From: an uncultured Oscillospiraceae bacterium
GTDB taxonomy: Bacteria > Bacillota > Clostridia > Oscillospirales > Oscillospiraceae
DNA length: 5,479 bases
Assembly (NCBI GenBank): GCA_910588495.1
Contig: CAJUPU010000054.1
Location: forward strand, 1-5,479
Direction: 5' to 3'
Part shown: positions 1 through 5,069 of the stretch, piece by piece
How the letters are laid out: every line of letters begins with the position of its first letter
How positions within the stretch are numbered: the stretch's first letter is position 1
The notes under the pieces: model-generated
The model's database searches: none
Told to the model about the DNA's origin: nothing
What the model saw: only the letters and a program-made list of their open reading frames with translations
Made by a program: the position numbers and the translations under genes

Positions 1-10
1 GGAGAACCTA

Positions 11-56
11 TGGTTGCGGGGGCCGGATTTGAACCGACGACCTTCGGGTTATGAGC
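11..56 (-). tRNA. 3' half of initiator tRNA-fMet (anticodon CAT), truncated; probable attachment-site repeat
   Basis: Read on the minus strand, this stretch runs from the anticodon loop (CTCATAA, anticodon at 51-53) through the CCCGA anticodon-stem 3' strand, the variable loop, a paired T arm (GTCGG / CCGGC around TTCAAAT), the acceptor 3' strand CCCCGCA, discriminator A and encoded CCA at 11-13. From memory it matches the bacterial initiator tRNA 3' half, including the CCC of the G-C-rich anticodon stem and the A72 expected to mismatch position 1. Beyond position 56 nothing pairs: the anticodon-stem 5' strand (expected TCGGG), D arm and acceptor 5' strand (expected GCGGGG) are missing, so it cannot make a tRNA. 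A break in the anticodon loop is typical of tyrosine-recombinase integration into tRNA genes. The orientation implies element DNA to the right and chromosome to the left. A contig-end or assembly chimera is the alternative. Confidence 0.72.
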
Positions 57-87
57 TGCGGCCAGCGGTGCTGGCGGCGGCTTTTTT
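55..87 (+). terminator. Rho-independent terminator (plus strand) next to the tRNA fragment
   Basis: The outer stem pairs 55-59 with 77-81 (one T-G pair). After a single G-G mismatch (60/76), the inner stem pairs GCCAGC (61-66) with GCTGGC (70-75) around a GGT loop. Six T residues (82-87) follow directly. This is a strong intrinsic terminator for transcripts moving rightwards, that is, towards the 3' end of the minus-strand operon. On the minus strand the hairpin is not followed by T residues, so it should not stop the operon. It would block read-through from the left flank. Its outer stem begins in the last bases shared with the tRNA. Confidence 0.6.
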
Positions 88-113
88 GCGCTTTCGGGGC
101 ATATTCGCTCCAG

Positions 114-131
114 AAAAGGCTGCTTTCCAGC
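114..131 (-). terminator. Weak candidate terminator downstream of the permease gene
   Basis: On the minus strand, 66 bases after the permease stop codon, GCTG (131-128) can pair with CAGC (122-119) around a GAAAG loop, followed by CC and TTTT (117-114). The stem is only 4 bp and the T tract is short, so termination would be inefficient. No better candidate lies between the permease stop and the tRNA fragment. Confidence 0.22.
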
Positions 132-196
132 ACTGCCCCCTCCATTGGTTCCACTTGCTATTTTCTCATTCTGGGTCTGAATCTGGGTCAGCTCTC

Positions 197-2128
197 CTAC
201 TCCGGCAGCACATTCCGTTTCAGACTGGTATAGGCCAGCAGAATATAGACCCCGTAAATGAGGAAGAACAGCGCCAGCGCGATGCCCACAATGGCGGCGG
301 GACTGCTGGCCCCCACCATGACCCCCGGCTCCGGGGCGCGGGCCAGATGTACGATGAACGGCACGCCAATCAGCACCGGCGGCACGGCGGGCAGGGCGTA
401 GTAGATGGCAAACTGCGTCCGCAGGGCCTTTGCCATCCCCCGTCGATCCATGCCCAGCTTTTGGAGCAACTGGAACTGCCGCTTGTAACGATCTGCCTCA
501 CTGAGTTGTTGGATGGTAAGGATGGTGGCGGCGGTCATGGTCAGCGCCAGGGCCAAGTAGTACAGGGGGAACACGATTAGAGCGGTCTGGGCGGCTGCTT
601 CCGCCTCCGCCTGGGCCCGGGTGGCCACCTGCCACTCCAGGGCAGCCTTGTCCGCCAGATCCGTCAGATTGTAAAAGTCCTCATAGGGCACGGGCTGGGC
701 CGTTTGGGCGGCATAGGCCCAATGGTAGACGGCCAGCCCCTCCGCCGCCTCGTCCGGCACCACCAGGATGTACCAGGTCCCGTTGGACACACCAAAACCC
801 TGCATCAAATGCTCCGTGCAGACACCGCCTGGGGCGAGCGTGCGGCCTCCCAAGGTAAGCGTCCCGCCGTAGGCCCCCAGCGCCCCTTCCAGATGCGCCT
901 GGGCGTGGATGAGGTACTGCCCCTGGCCCAGTTCCACCGGCGGATAGCCCGCAATGGAGCGCAGGGCGGCATAGTCGCTGTAGCGCAGCACTGGATCCTG
1001 GGTATAGTCATAGTGAAAGGCATCCTCTGTCAGTCCCAGATACTCCAGAAGCTGGGCGCCCTCGCTCCGATAGACGTTGTACAGCAGAGAATCCTCTACC
1101 GGGATGTGCTCCCGGACATAGTCCAGAGGGGCGTCGGAACTCATCTGCTCCTCATCGAGGGCGAGATATAGGTCAAAGCAGGTATCCTCCGCCGCCCGTC
1201 CTTCGAACAGCCCCCGGAACACCAGCCCCGTGCCCTCGGAGATCAGGGTGGCGGTGAAGATCAGAGAGATGGTTGCCATCAGCACCCCCATGGCGCCTAA
1301 TTTGGCCGTCAGGGTGCGGAACACCAGCAGATTCTGCCCCTTGAACTTCCGGGCGGGCCGTTTGTCGAAAAAGGCGGGCACCCCGGAGGCAAAGCTGAGG
1401 AAGAATCCGAACAGGGAAACGATGACGCACCCCGCTCCGGCAACGGCCAGGGCCAGGTTGGGTATCATGAGCAGCGCCGTGCCCACCACGCCCAGGACGA
1501 TGGACAGGACGAATGCCACCCGCCGCCCCCTGCCGGTCTTGACCACCGCGCCCTCGTTCCGGCGGTCGAAATAGATGAGGTCATAGATCTTCATGTTGCG
1601 GATGCGCTTCCGGCTTTTGCGCAGGGCCCGGAGGTAGATGAGGGCAAAATAAACAACCGTCAGAGCCAGGGCCGGGAGGGAGAAGCCAAAGGAAAAGTGA
1701 TAGACCGTGCCGAACAGAGCCAGTACGATGGCCCGCAGAGCCTGGTACAGCAGCCCGCCCAGCAGGATGCCAATGGCCAGGGCGCAGCCCCCCACCGCCA
1801 GATTCTCCAGGAAAAACAGCCGGGCCACCTGTTTATTCTCCAAACCGATGAGGATATAGGTGCCCAGCTCCCGGCTGCGGCGCTGGAGCATGAAGCCGGT
1901 GGCGTAGGCAACCAGCCAGCCGAATACGCATACCACCACGATGCTGGCCAGCACGATCATCATAGGCAGCATAGCCATGCTTTGGGACAGGGTGCTGATC
2001 TCCCGGGAAAACACCAGGGCGTTGAAGGAGTAGAGCAGGGCGGCGGCCATGACCACGGTGGCAAAATAGACCAGATAATCCTGGGCCTGCCGCTTGGCGT
2101 TGCGCAGGGACAGCTTAGATAACGTCAC
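197..2128 (-). CDS. BceB-type ABC transporter permease (FtsX/MacB-like, antimicrobial peptide resistance)
   Basis: The 643-residue protein is close to the usual BceB length (about 640-665). Hydrophobic segments fit the ten-helix BceB plan: about residues 18-38, 55-78, 107-130, 150-168, 205-224, 227-250 and 278-298, then a hydrophilic domain of about 210 residues (300-512), then 513-538, 573-595 and 608-633. The large domain between helices 7 and 8 is the extracellular ligand-sensing domain of this family. FtsX-like repeats surround helices 2-4 and 8-10; residues 81-96 (QRRSRELG to IGL) and 544-561 (ADRYKRQFQLLQKLGM) are the cytoplasmic coupling-helix regions. By family analogy it works with the upstream ATPase to free lipid II-cycle intermediates from peptide antibiotics, and it senses the drug together with the kinase. 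I chose the GTG at 2128 because GGGGGG lies 8 bases upstream; the first in-frame ATG (2212) would overlap the ATPase by 98 bp. The substrate cannot be predicted from sequence. Confidence 0.93.
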   Translation of the reverse strand: MTLSKLSLRNAKRQAQDYLVYFATVVMAAALLYSFNALVFSREISTLSQSMAMLPMMIVLASIVVVCVFGWLVAYATGFMLQRRSRELGTYILIGLENKQVARLFFLENLAVGGCALAIGILLGGLLYQALRAIVLALFGTVYHFSFGFSLPALALTVVYFALIYLRALRKSRKRIRNMKIYDLIYFDRRNEGAVVKTGRGRRVAFVLSIVLGVVGTALLMIPNLALAVAGAGCVIVSLFGFFLSFASGVPAFFDKRPARKFKGQNLLVFRTLTAKLGAMGVLMATISLIFTATLISEGTGLVFRGLFEGRAAEDTCFDLYLALDEEQMSSDAPLDYVREHIPVEDSLLYNVYRSEGAQLLEYLGLTEDAFHYDYTQDPVLRYSDYAALRSIAGYPPVELGQGQYLIHAQAHLEGALGAYGGTLTLGGRTLAPGGVCTEHLMQGFGVSNGTWYILVVPDEAAEGLAVYHWAYAAQTAQPVPYEDFYNLTDLADKAALEWQVATRAQAEAEAAAQTALIVFPLYYLALALTMTAATILTIQQLSEADRYKRQFQLLQKLGMDRRGMAKALRTQFAIYYALPAVPPVLIGVPFIVHLARAPEPGVMVGASSPAAIVGIALALFFLIYGVYILLAYTSLKRNVLPE

Positions 2129-2873
2129 TGACGTCACCCCCCAGCGCGGCCAATACGTCCAGGATCTCGTGGTAGAATACGGGCCGTCCCCGTTCTCCCC
2201 GGAGCAGCTCATTGAACACCCGCCCGTCCTTCAGGAACAGCACCCGTCCGGCATAGCTGGCGCTGTAGGCGTCGTGGGTGACCATGAGGATGGTGGCCCC
2301 CATGTCCCGGTTCATCTTCGTCATGATTTCCAGCAGGTTTTTGGACGCCTTGGAGTCCAGGGCCCCGGTGGGCTCGTCGCACAACAGCAGGGACTGCCCC
2401 GCCACCATGGCCCGGGCGCAGGCCGCCCTCTGCTTCTGCCCCCCGGACACCTGATAGGGAAACTTGGGCAGGATGTCGCTGATGCCCAGCTTTTGGGCCA
2501 CATCCGCCACCTGCCGCTGGACCGTGCTGGGGTCGGCGTGGTTCAGGGACAGAGCAAGCCCGATGTTCTCCTCAATGGTCAGGGTATCCAGCAGATTGAA
2601 GTCCTGAAACACAAAGCCCAGCCGCTCCCGGCGGAACCGGGCCAGCTCGCCTTCGCTGAGGGCTGCGATGCTCTCCCCGTCCAGCAGGATGTCCCCGGCG
2701 CTCACCGTGTCGATGGTGGAGATGCAGTTGAGCAGGGTGGTTTTGCCGCTGCCCGACGCGCCCATGATGGCGATGAATTCTCCGGCGTCCACGTCAAAGC
2801 TCACCCGGTCCAGGGCGCGGGTGACGTTGTTTTTGCCGCCGTAATATTTTTCGATGTTTTTGACCTGTAGCAT
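2115..2873 (-). CDS. BceA-type ABC transporter ATP-binding protein
   Basis: This 252-residue cytoplasmic ATPase has all nucleotide-binding motifs intact: Walker A GASGSGKTT (38-46), Q-loop glutamine (Q90, in FVFQDFNLL), signature VSGGQKQR (142-149), Walker B LLLCDE (162-167, catalytic E167), D-loop ALDS (171-174) and H-loop H200 (VTHD). The FNLLDTLT stretch after the Q-loop, the CDEPTGALDSK stretch and the total length place it in the MacB/LolD/BceA group; BceA itself is about 253 residues. It should form a dimer that powers the downstream permease. The start is an ATG with an excellent AAAGGAGG ribosome binding site 7 bases upstream. It lies 77 bp after the kinase gene, in a gap holding its own probable promoter and operator, and its 3' end overlaps the permease gene by 14 bp. 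Confidence 0.95.
   Translation of the reverse strand: MLQVKNIEKYYGGKNNVTRALDRVSFDVDAGEFIAIMGASGSGKTTLLNCISTIDTVSAGDILLDGESIAALSEGELARFRRERLGFVFQDFNLLDTLTIEENIGLALSLNHADPSTVQRQVADVAQKLGISDILPKFPYQVSGGQKQRAACARAMVAGQSLLLCDEPTGALDSKASKNLLEIMTKMNRDMGATILMVTHDAYSASYAGRVLFLKDGRVFNELLRGERGRPVFYHEILDVLAALGGDVSDVI
2137..2142 (-). promoter_or_regulatory. Ribosome binding site deciding the permease GTG start
   Basis: On the minus strand a run of six G residues lies inside the end of the ATPase gene, 8 bases before the GTG at 2128. Another in-frame GTG at 2137 directly touches this run and so has no usable spacing. The two GTGs come from a tandem GTGACG repeat (GTGACGTCAGTGACG). The 14-bp overlap with the ATPase gene suggests translational coupling. 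Confidence 0.55.
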
Positions 2874-2880
2874 AGAGCCG

Positions 2881-2888
2881 CCTCCTTT
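2881..2888 (-). promoter_or_regulatory. Strong ribosome binding site of the ATPase gene
   Basis: AAAGGAGG on the minus strand lies 7 bases before the ATG at 2873. It is the closest match to the Shine-Dalgarno consensus in the operon, consistent with strong translation of the transporter once it is induced. Confidence 0.75.
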
Positions 2889-2900
2889 GCTGATGGCCCT

Positions 2901-2929
2901 ATGATACGCCCAAAGCGCGGCCGTTTGTA
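2901..2929 (-). promoter_or_regulatory. Candidate inducible promoter of the ATPase-permease pair
   Basis: On the minus strand a TATCAT -10 box (2906-2901) is preceded, after 17 bases, by TACAAA (2929-2924), a poor -35 match. A good -10 with a weak -35 is what a regulator-activated promoter looks like, and the proposed regulator operator lies just upstream (2949-2966). Transcription would start near 2894, giving a short leader of about 20 bases before the ATPase ATG. The -35 region overlaps one copy of a GTATCG direct repeat. Confidence 0.42.
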
Positions 2930-2943
2930 TCGAATTGGTATCG
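2927..2943. repeat. Direct repeat GTATCG with 11-bp period upstream of the ATPase promoter
   Basis: GTATCG occurs at 2927-2932 and again at 2938-2943 (CGATAC twice on the minus strand). The 11-bp period puts both copies on one face of the helix, the arrangement used by OmpR-family dimers. The pair lies between the main inverted repeat (2949-2966) and the -10 box and overlaps the -35 region. It may be the secondary regulator site reported downstream of the main site in BceR-type promoters, or only chance similarity. Confidence 0.33.
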
Positions 2944-2948
2944 GTTTT

Positions 2949-2966
2949 CCTTACACTTTTGTAAGG
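2949..2966. promoter_or_regulatory. Probable BceR-type operator, 7-4-7 inverted repeat
   Basis: CCTTACA-CTTT-TGTAAGG is a perfect 7-bp inverted repeat with a 4-bp spacer. From memory, regulators of the BceR family bind a conserved 7-4-7 inverted repeat with core TNACA-N4-TGTAA upstream of their transporter genes; this site fits both the core and the spacing. It lies upstream of the ATPase promoter and covers the last codons and stop codon of the kinase gene. No matching full site occurs at the regulator gene's own promoter. In RNA it would also form a small hairpin, but no T tract follows it on either strand, so a terminator is unlikely. Confidence 0.62.
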
Positions 2967-3961
2967 TTCTCCCGGGAGGGAAAGGTGAGGGTGACAGAGG
3001 TGCCTTCATTTACCTCGGAGGCGACGCGCAGGCCGATGTCCAGGCAATCCGCCAGCTTTTTGCATAGGTACAGCCCCATGCCGGTGGAGCCGCCCCGCGC
3101 CCGCCCGTTGCTGCCGGTAAACCCCCGGTCAAAGATCCGGGGAAGCTCATGGGCGGGGATGCCGATCCCGCTGTCGCTGACGGTGAGCTGGACCTGTCTG
3201 CCCAGCTGCCGCCCAGATAGAGTGACCAGTGGTTGGTTTCCCCGGTAGCGGGCCGCGTTTTGCAGCAGTTGGCCCAGGATAAAGGCAGCCCATTTGCCAT
3301 CGGTGAAGACCGTCTGCTCCAAGTCCTCCGTCTCCATCCGGACACCGCTTTGGATGAGCAGGGTCCGGTGCTGGCCCACGGCCTGGGATACGATATCAGA
3401 TAGATTGGACTCTCGGAGGATGAAGTCTTTTTCCAAGCTCTCTGCACGGGCGTAAAACAGGGCCCGCTCTACATGGGCCTCAATCTGGGCCAGCTCCTGC
3501 GCCAATCTGCGCCGGAACTCCGGCTCGGCGTTCCGGCAAATGAGGCCCGCTGCCGTGATAGGGGTCTTGACCTCGTGGACCCAGCTCTCCACATACTCCC
3601 GGTACTCCCGCTGGGCGGCCTGGGCCTCGGACACCTGGGTGGCCATGGCACGCCCTGCCCGGCGGCAGAAATCCAGCAGCCTGCGTTCATAGACGGTGCG
3701 GCTCCTGGGGGCCAGCTCGGCAAACAGATATTGCTTGTCCAGGCTGTCCATGATGCCCTCCAGCTCTTGCAGGCGGGCCCGCTGGTGCAGATAGTCCACA
3801 ACCTGAGACGTGGTGAACACCGGCAGCCATACGATGAGCAATAATACGGCTACCCCGGGGGCGGTGCCGGTGGCCAGCAGGAACAATACCGCCGCCCCGG
3901 CAAAAACTGCCCGGAGCAGGAGCTGTCCCATATGGTCGGCGAGAAACTCAGACATCCTCAT
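2951..3961 (-). CDS. BceS-type intramembrane-sensing histidine kinase
   Basis: At 336 residues it is near the usual BceS length (about 334). Two hydrophobic segments at the N terminus (about 12-32 and 34-52) are separated by only a few residues (ATGTAPG), so there is no extracellular sensor domain. A cytoplasmic linker leads to the H-box YVESWVHEVKTP with phospho-acceptor H129, very typical of this family. The ATPase domain has the N-box QLLQNAARYR (N235), G1 DSGIGIP (263-269), the F-box FDRGFTG (277-283) and G2 GSTGMGL (291-297). By family analogy it does not bind the drug but reads the activity of the BceAB-like transporter and phosphorylates the adjacent regulator. The start codon overlaps the regulator stop as ATGA (3961-3958), implying coupled translation; an ATG two codons later is possible but lacks suitable spacing. 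Its stop codon lies inside the proposed operator. Confidence 0.94.
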   Translation of the reverse strand: MRMSEFLADHMGQLLLRAVFAGAAVLFLLATGTAPGVAVLLLIVWLPVFTTSQVVDYLHQRARLQELEGIMDSLDKQYLFAELAPRSRTVYERRLLDFCRRAGRAMATQVSEAQAAQREYREYVESWVHEVKTPITAAGLICRNAEPEFRRRLAQELAQIEAHVERALFYARAESLEKDFILRESNLSDIVSQAVGQHRTLLIQSGVRMETEDLEQTVFTDGKWAAFILGQLLQNAARYRGNQPLVTLSGRQLGRQVQLTVSDSGIGIPAHELPRIFDRGFTGSNGRARGGSTGMGLYLCKKLADCLDIGLRVASEVNEGTSVTLTFPSRENLTKV

Positions 3962-4623
3962 AGCTGATACCCCATTCCCCGGCGGGTCTTGATGGCGTCA
4001 GGCAGGCCAATCTCCGCCAGTTTTGTCCGAAGCCGGGTCATGTTGACGCTGAGGGTGTTGTCGTCGATGTAAATCTGATTGTCCCAGAGCGTCTCGATCA
4101 AATCGGCGCGGGAAACGATCTGGCCTGCGTGGGCCATCAGACAGGCCAGGATTTGCAGCTCGTTCCGGGTGAGTTCCGCCGTCTGACCACTGACCGATAC
4201 AGTTCCTTTGGTAAGGCTCAGGCAAAGGCCCGCTGCCTTCAGTACGTCCGTCCCGTCGATTGCCCCGCCCCGGCGCAAAACGGCCTTGATCCGGGCCAGC
4301 AGGACGGGGATGCTGTAGGGCTTGGTGATGTAGTCGTCGCCGCCCAGGCTCAGCGCCCGCACTTCATCCAGGCTGGAGCTGCGGCTAGTGACGAAGATCA
4401 CCGGGGCCTTAACAGACTTTCGCAGGTTTGCGCACAGGGAAAAGCCGTCCCGTCCGGGCAGACCCACGTCCAGCAGAACCAGGTCGGGGCACTCCCGGCC
4501 GGCCTGCTCCAGGATGGTGGAAAAATCCTCCCCAACGATGGGGGCGTACCCCTCGTTTTCCAGCAGCAGGGCCAGTTCCTCCCGGATGGCCTGGTCGTCC
4601 TCAACAATCATGATCTTCTGCAT
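3958..4623 (-). CDS. BceR-type response regulator (OmpR/PhoB family)
   Basis: The 221-residue regulator has a complete receiver domain: acidic pocket D9-D10 (VEDD), phospho-acceptor D52 (LLLDVGLPGRDG), T79 (FVTSRS) and K101 (YITKPY). A linker (about 118-128) joins it to a winged-helix DNA-binding domain (about 130-221) with the family's ELTRNELQIL, recognition-helix region IDDNTLSVNMTRLRTKL and C-terminal wing IKTRRGMGYQL. It is the cognate partner of the overlapping kinase gene. The likely target is the inverted repeat at 2949-2966 upstream of the ATPase gene. The start is an ATG with GAGGTGA 7 bases upstream and a recognisable promoter. All catalytic residues are present, so there is no sign of decay. 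Confidence 0.95.
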   Translation of the reverse strand: MQKIMIVEDDQAIREELALLLENEGYAPIVGEDFSTILEQAGRECPDLVLLDVGLPGRDGFSLCANLRKSVKAPVIFVTSRSSSLDEVRALSLGGDDYITKPYSIPVLLARIKAVLRRGGAIDGTDVLKAAGLCLSLTKGTVSVSGQTAELTRNELQILACLMAHAGQIVSRADLIETLWDNQIYIDDNTLSVNMTRLRTKLAEIGLPDAIKTRRGMGYQL

Positions 4624-4630
4624 TTACACA

Positions 4631-4637
4631 TCACCTC
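4631..4637 (-). promoter_or_regulatory. Ribosome binding site of the response regulator gene
   Basis: GAGGTGA on the minus strand lies 7 bases before the ATG at 4623. No competing in-frame start lies upstream, so it fixes the regulator's N terminus. Confidence 0.7.
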
Positions 4638-4648
4638 GGCTGATTTTT

Positions 4649-4678
4649 ATCTTAGCACAGGGAAGCGGGCGGTGTCTA
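4649..4678 (-). promoter_or_regulatory. Probable promoter of the regulator-kinase genes
   Basis: On the minus strand the -35 box TAGACA (4678-4673, 5 of 6 consensus) is followed, after 18 bases, by a -10 box TAAGAT (4654-4649), preceded by TGC to give an extended -10 (TGCTAAGAT). Transcription should start near 4642, about 20 bases before the regulator ATG. It lacks the TNACA-N4-TGTAA operator seen upstream of the ATPase gene, which fits constitutive basal expression of the sensor pair. Confidence 0.58.
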
Positions 4679-4741
4679 CTGGTTTTGGCGGGGAGATTCG
4701 ATAGGTACGCTCAGGATGGAGAAATCCTATGCCTCACTTGA

Positions 4742-4759
4742 TGGAGAGGGGGTTCTCCA
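4742..4759. repeat. Inverted repeat TGGAGA / TCTCCA
   Basis: TGGAGA (4742-4747) and TCTCCA (4754-4759) form a perfect 6-bp inverted repeat around GGGGGT. It lies between the leftward regulator promoter and the rightward leader ORF. It has no T tract on either strand. It could be a protein site or a hairpin in the leader RNA; no function is evident. Confidence 0.3.
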
Positions 4760-4774
4760 GAATTTGGGGAGGAA

Positions 4775-4795
4775 ATGAATCAACAACACGCATAG
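4775..4795 (+). CDS. Six-codon leader ORF (MNQQHA)
   Basis: An ATG at 4775 has a very good ribosome binding site (GGGGAGGAA ending just before it) and reaches a TAG after six codons. Such a minimal ORF with a strong site, just upstream of a hairpin (4810-4831) and a second ORF (4829), is the layout of a translational attenuator. The short spacing between ribosome binding site and start is a weakness. No convincing promoter was found upstream. A chance occurrence cannot be excluded. Confidence 0.25.
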   Translation: MNQQHA

Positions 4796-4809
4796 CAACA
4801 AATAGAAGG

Positions 4810-4831
4810 CATTTCGTTGGGAGGCGAAATG
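4810..4831 (+). promoter_or_regulatory. Hairpin holding the start codon of the 45-codon ORF
   Basis: CATTTCG (4810-4816) pairs perfectly with CGAAATG (4825-4831) around the loop TTGGGAGG. In RNA the loop displays the ribosome binding site GGGAGG while the stem locks away the ATG at 4829-4831. It begins 14 bases after the stop codon of the six-codon ORF, close enough for a ribosome on that ORF to disturb it. This suggests translational control. Confidence 0.4.
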
Positions 4832-4966
4832 GGAAAGATTTACTACGCCGTAATCATAGAGAACCTTTTGCAGCCAAATCGAAGGATCACAAAAACTTCA
4901 GGAAATCCGGAAATTCGGCAACAGATTTTCTGGCGGATTCCCCTCTGCCAATGTCTGCTTATCTGA
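4829..4966 (+). CDS. Small hypothetical protein, 45 residues
   Basis: The ORF starts at an ATG with GGGAGG 4 bases upstream and ends at TGA (4964-4966). The N terminus, MGKIYYAVIIENLL, looks like an ordinary beta-strand start; the middle is polar and basic (PNRRITKTSGNPEIRQQ), and the C terminus, IPLCQCLLI, is hydrophobic with two cysteines. I do not recognise a family. Small proteins encoded in clostridial integrative elements can be about this size, but no specific match is claimed. Its codon use is less GC-rich than that of the operon. The ATG sits in a hairpin stem, and the stop codon lies inside an 11-bp sequence repeated at 5131. It may be real, or a by-product of a structured RNA. Confidence 0.33.
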   Translation: MGKIYYAVIIENLLQPNRRITKTSGNPEIRQQIFWRIPLCQCLLI

Positions 4967-4971
4967 GGTGG
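4961..4971. repeat. 11-bp direct repeat ATCTGAGGTGG, copy 1
   Basis: ATCTGAGGTGG occurs here and, identically, at 5131-5141, exactly 170 bp later. An 11-mer repeated within 170 bp is unlikely by chance. This copy contains the stop codon of the 45-codon ORF and runs into the hairpin at 4969-4985. Confidence 0.5.
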
Positions 4972-4985
4972 AGGCGAAACCTCCA
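4969..4985 (+). repeat. Hairpin TGGAGG-CGAAA-CCTCCA
   Basis: TGGAGG (4969-4974) pairs perfectly with CCTCCA (4980-4985) around a CGAAA loop, just after the stop codon of the 45-codon ORF. In RNA the stem would sequester a GGAGG ribosome-binding-like sequence. There is no T tract, so it is not an intrinsic terminator. Confidence 0.4.
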
Positions 4986-4992
4986 AACCGCG

Positions 4993-5021
4993 AAGCCCTG
5001 TGCTGGCCCCTGCGAGGGCTT
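4993..5021 (+). repeat. Inverted repeat AAGCCCT / AGGGCTT
   Basis: AAGCCCT (4993-4999) and AGGGCTT (5015-5021) form a perfect 7-bp stem around a 15-base loop, 7 bases after the preceding hairpin. The loop contains GGCCCC. No T tract follows. Two adjacent stems suggest a folded RNA or a relaxosome-type DNA site. Confidence 0.4.
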
Positions 5022-5069
5022 GTGTGCCCCGCCTACAAGTCGGGTGGCATTCTGTATACCTCCCAGGGA

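Noticed and set aside
11..87. A complete but unusual tRNA gene
   Set aside because: Upstream of the anticodon loop there is no pairing anticodon stem, D arm or acceptor strand, and the space is occupied by the terminator hairpin.
8..145. 45-codon minus-strand ORF starting at 145, reading through the tRNA fragment and stopping just after the CCA
   Set aside because: Peptides ending in tRNA-derived sequence (RRSSVQIRPPQP) are classic spurious ORFs, and the ATG has no good ribosome binding site.
14..580. 188-codon plus-strand ORF from the tRNA fragment into the permease gene
   Set aside because: It is antisense to the tRNA fragment and permease; composition is rich in Gly, His and Gln, typical of a reverse-strand shadow.
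2094..2870. 258-codon plus-strand ORF opposite the ATPase gene
   Set aside because: It covers the ATPase gene antisense; the minus-strand protein has all ABC motifs, while this one has no domain and low-complexity Gly/Gln/His content.
2949..2966. Hairpin at the end of the kinase gene as a transcription terminator
   Set aside because: The stem is A/T-rich with no T tract after it on the minus strand (AAAA follows); it fits a regulator operator better.
4129..4704. 191-codon plus-strand ORF opposite the regulator gene
   Set aside because: It is antisense to a regulator with complete catalytic motifs; no domain or ribosome binding site of its own.
1..4758. GGAGAACC at 1-8 and its inverse GGTTCTCC at 4751-4758 (also at 2965-2972), as if terminal inverted repeats around the operon
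   Set aside because: Similarity ends after 8 bp, a third copy lies inside the operon, and no target-site duplication or transposase is visible.
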